Assembly (NCBI GenBank): GCA_031279795.1
Contig: JAITHZ010000298.1
Span: 1-6,896, forward strand
DNA: 6,896 nucleotides
Reading direction: 5' to 3'
Origin: Bacteroidales bacterium
GTDB lineage: Bacteria > Bacteroidota > Bacteroidia > Bacteroidales > WRGA01
Position 1 is the first letter of the stretch; every line of letters starts with the position of its first letter. The position numbers and the translations under genes were made by a program. This document shows positions 5,466 through 6,896 of the stretch, piece after piece. The notes beneath the pieces are model-generated. The model ran no database searches. It was not told where the DNA came from and worked only from the letters and a program-made list of their open reading frames with translations.

Positions 5466-6569
5466 ATGCTACTTAAAATGCCATATTGGGAACATGCTGT
5501 TAATGACTCAATTAACACGAATGGCGCTGAAAACCTTCCGGAAGAGGAAAACACCAAGAAAGAAAATAATGTGCCTGAGCAAATAGAACATGCGGACGAG
5601 CCTCCAGCTACTCCGACAGTCGAGATTGCTCCGGAGGTTGCGATTGAGGCTAATCCGGAGGTTTCTTACAGGCGAAAAGCTGATCCTGCAGAACATAAAG
5701 TTCAAACTGTAGATACAATAATGACTGGCAATGATGCGGATTCGATTGGAAATTACATGTTTGTTTCATTCGAGCCGTTTTACAAAAACCATTTCTTGAT
5801 AACAGCAACCGATTCTTCTTCGACGCAAATTACACAAATTTCACTTTCTACGGAACAGGAACCACTTGGCAAGGAGGGAATAATTCGCCCATTTTCCTGT
5901 AACATGTCAGACGGTATAATATTCCTTATGCTGGTTTCTTTTTTCCTTTTTGCATCTGTTTACACCAAAGGGGCTAGTTTTGTTGCTCAAATATTTCAGA
6001 ACTTAATCGGAAATACCGAACGCGACAGCATCTTCGTGGACAGCACAACAGGGAGCGAAGAACGATTTAAGTTTTTTTTAATTCTACAGACATCCATCCT
6101 GTTGTCGATTTTTTTCTTTATTGAAAACAATATTCTATACGAACGAAATATATTTTTATCAGAAAAAACACTTATCCTTGCAATCGGATTTTCAATTGTC
6201 ATACTGCTTGCTTTCTGGGCTATTAAATGGATTATCAATAAAGCGCTTGGATACATTTTTTTTGATAATCAAATAATTATTATTTGGCAAAATAATTATT
6301 TTTCTGCAATCGGACTGCTTGGAATCGCATTGTATCCAGTTTTATTGATCCTTGTTTATTCCAAATCCGAAATTTTCATATACAGCTCGCTTTACATTCT
6401 TTGGGGAATTATCTTGATTGGATTTATATCAATTACGCTAAAAGGCATTAGATTTTTTTTACTAAAACCACATGGCATTTTCTATTATTTGTTGTACCTT
6501 TGCGCCCTGGAAATTATCCCTTATGTCGGATTATACCATGGACTAATGCATATATATAACTATGTTTAA
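5466..6569 (+). CDS. DUF4271 domain-containing integral membrane protein
   Basis: A 367-residue predicted inner membrane protein of unknown function. The N-terminal 140 residues are soluble: an acidic, proline-rich stretch (about 22-66, with PEVAIEANPEV-type repeats) and then a polar segment. Six hydrophobic helices follow, at about 149-166, 201-220, 234-254, 279-299, 304-324 and 337-358. This layout, together with the position directly before hemD, matches DUF4271 proteins of Bacteroidetes; the assignment comes from topology and synteny. The start at 5466 lies 2 bases after the LOG-family stop, suggesting coupling. An in-frame ATG at 5403 lies inside the LOG gene and is less likely; 5478 is a second alternative. 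The hydrophobic region is notably T-rich, as expected from Phe, Ile and Leu codons. Confidence 0.82.
   Translation: MLLKMPYWEHAVNDSINTNGAENLPEEENTKKENNVPEQIEHADEPPATPTVEIAPEVAIEANPEVSYRRKADPAEHKVQTVDTIMTGNDADSIGNYMFVSFEPFYKNHFLITATDSSSTQITQISLSTEQEPLGKEGIIRPFSCNMSDGIIFLMLVSFFLFASVYTKGASFVAQIFQNLIGNTERDSIFVDSTTGSEERFKFFLILQTSILLSIFFFIENNILYERNIFLSEKTLILAIGFSIVILLAFWAIKWIINKALGYIFFDNQIIIIWQNNYFSAIGLLGIALYPVLLILVYSKSEIFIYSSLYILWGIILIGFISITLKGIRFFLLKPHGIFYYLLYLCALEIIPYVGLYHGLMHIYNYV
6495..6502 (+). promoter_or_regulatory. Strong -7 promoter element inside the DUF4271 gene, for hemD
   Basis: TACCTTTG, followed by CGCCC, is a full match to the Bacteroidetes TAnnTTTG element in its most common form, TACCTTTGC. 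The -33 side at about 6471-6476 is T-rich but lacks a clear TTTG. It lies within the last 75 bases of the DUF4271 gene and points at hemD; a start near 6509 would give a leader of about 70 bases. It could be chance, since the bases also encode Leu-Tyr-Leu-Cys-Ala in the last helix. Confidence 0.5.
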
Positions 6570-6580
6570 TTCAGCAAATT

Positions 6581-6896
6581 ATGACAGTCAAAATAAAAAA
6601 ACTTCTTGTCTCGCAACCCAAACCTTCTGATAAATCACCTTACTTTGATATTGCCGAAAAATATGGTATAAGTGTAGATTTTAGACCTTTTATAAAGGTT
6701 GAAGGTGTTTCGGTGAAGGATTTTCGCCAGCAAAAAGTGTCCATCCTGGACCATACGGCTGTTATTTTTACTGCACGCACAGCTATTGACCATTTTTACA
6801 GGCTTTGCGATGAATTGCGCATTGTTACGCCGGAAACAATGCGCTACTTCTGTACCACAGAAGCGGTGGCATTGTATCTGCAAAAATATATTGTTT
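6581..6896 (+). CDS. hemD: Uroporphyrinogen-III synthase (HemD), N-terminal part
   Basis: The first 105 codons of a Bacteroidetes-type uroporphyrinogen-III synthase, cut by the right edge. The enzyme closes hydroxymethylbilane with inversion of ring D to form uroporphyrinogen III, the precursor of heme, siroheme and corrinoids. Recognisable parts are the N-terminus MTVKIKKLLVSQPKPSDKSP, YFDIAEKYGI, DFRPFIKVEGV, and the IFTARTAIDHFYRL segment (about residues 63-76). The ATG at 6581 lies 11 bases after the DUF4271 stop, and a promoter candidate lies inside that gene. Many Bacteroidales cannot make heme fully but keep this gene, so the product may serve siroheme or corrinoid chemistry, or have drifted in function. 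The C-terminal half is not visible. Confidence 0.9.
   Translation, partial: MTVKIKKLLVSQPKPSDKSPYFDIAEKYGISVDFRPFIKVEGVSVKDFRQQKVSILDHTAVIFTARTAIDHFYRLCDELRIVTPETMRYFCTTEAVALYLQKYIV

Noticed and set aside
6635..6883. An 82-codon minus-strand frame
   Set aside because: It is antisense to the recognisable HemD coding sequence.

Overview
The window looks like a chromosomal segment of a member of the Bacteroidetes, most likely order Bacteroidales. Four things point there. Intergenic DNA is AT-rich and there are few Shine-Dalgarno sites. Several promoters fit the phylum-specific TTTG / TAnnTTTG pattern, such as TACCTTTGCG at 6495 and TATCTTTGCG on the minus strand near 2190. The gene set is typical: an OmpA family porin-like protein, YtxH and holin-like small membrane proteins, and a DUF4271 protein next to a Bacteroidetes-type HemD. 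Genus cannot be assigned from this sequence.

Left part (1-2639). On the minus strand lies the 5' end of a NarL/FixJ-type response regulator, cut by the window edge. Upstream of it, separated by a strong terminator hairpin, is a large OmpA family outer membrane protein. This protein has a signal peptide, a beta-barrel, a proline hinge, an OmpA-like peptidoglycan-binding domain and an unusual Tyr/Gly/Ser/Asn-rich tail. Its best promoter sits about 200 bases upstream of the start. The 655-base gap that follows has no gene but holds three inverted repeats, including facing arrays of a 7-base unit (GAATTAC / TAATTCG).

Middle part (2640-4840). ribE (riboflavin synthase) is followed by an unrecognised 106-residue protein with its own candidate promoter. 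A compact trio comes next: a YtxH-domain protein, a holin-like membrane protein, and an overlapping 89-residue protein of unknown function. The trio ends at a long bidirectional terminator hairpin.

Right part (4841-6896). Seven exact copies of the heptamer AATTAAG lie directly before a LOG/TIGR00730 Rossmann-fold gene. That gene is followed after 2 bases by a six-helix DUF4271 membrane protein with an acidic, proline-rich N-terminal region. hemD (uroporphyrinogen-III synthase, truncated by the window end) follows after 11 bases. A near-perfect Bacteroidetes promoter inside the DUF4271 gene probably gives hemD its own transcription.

Most of the window is ordinary housekeeping and envelope biology. 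I found no defence island, prophage, transposase, tRNA, rRNA or CRISPR array. The least explained items are the two related heptamer arrays, the low-complexity OmpA tail, and the small membrane-protein cluster with its orphan neighbours.
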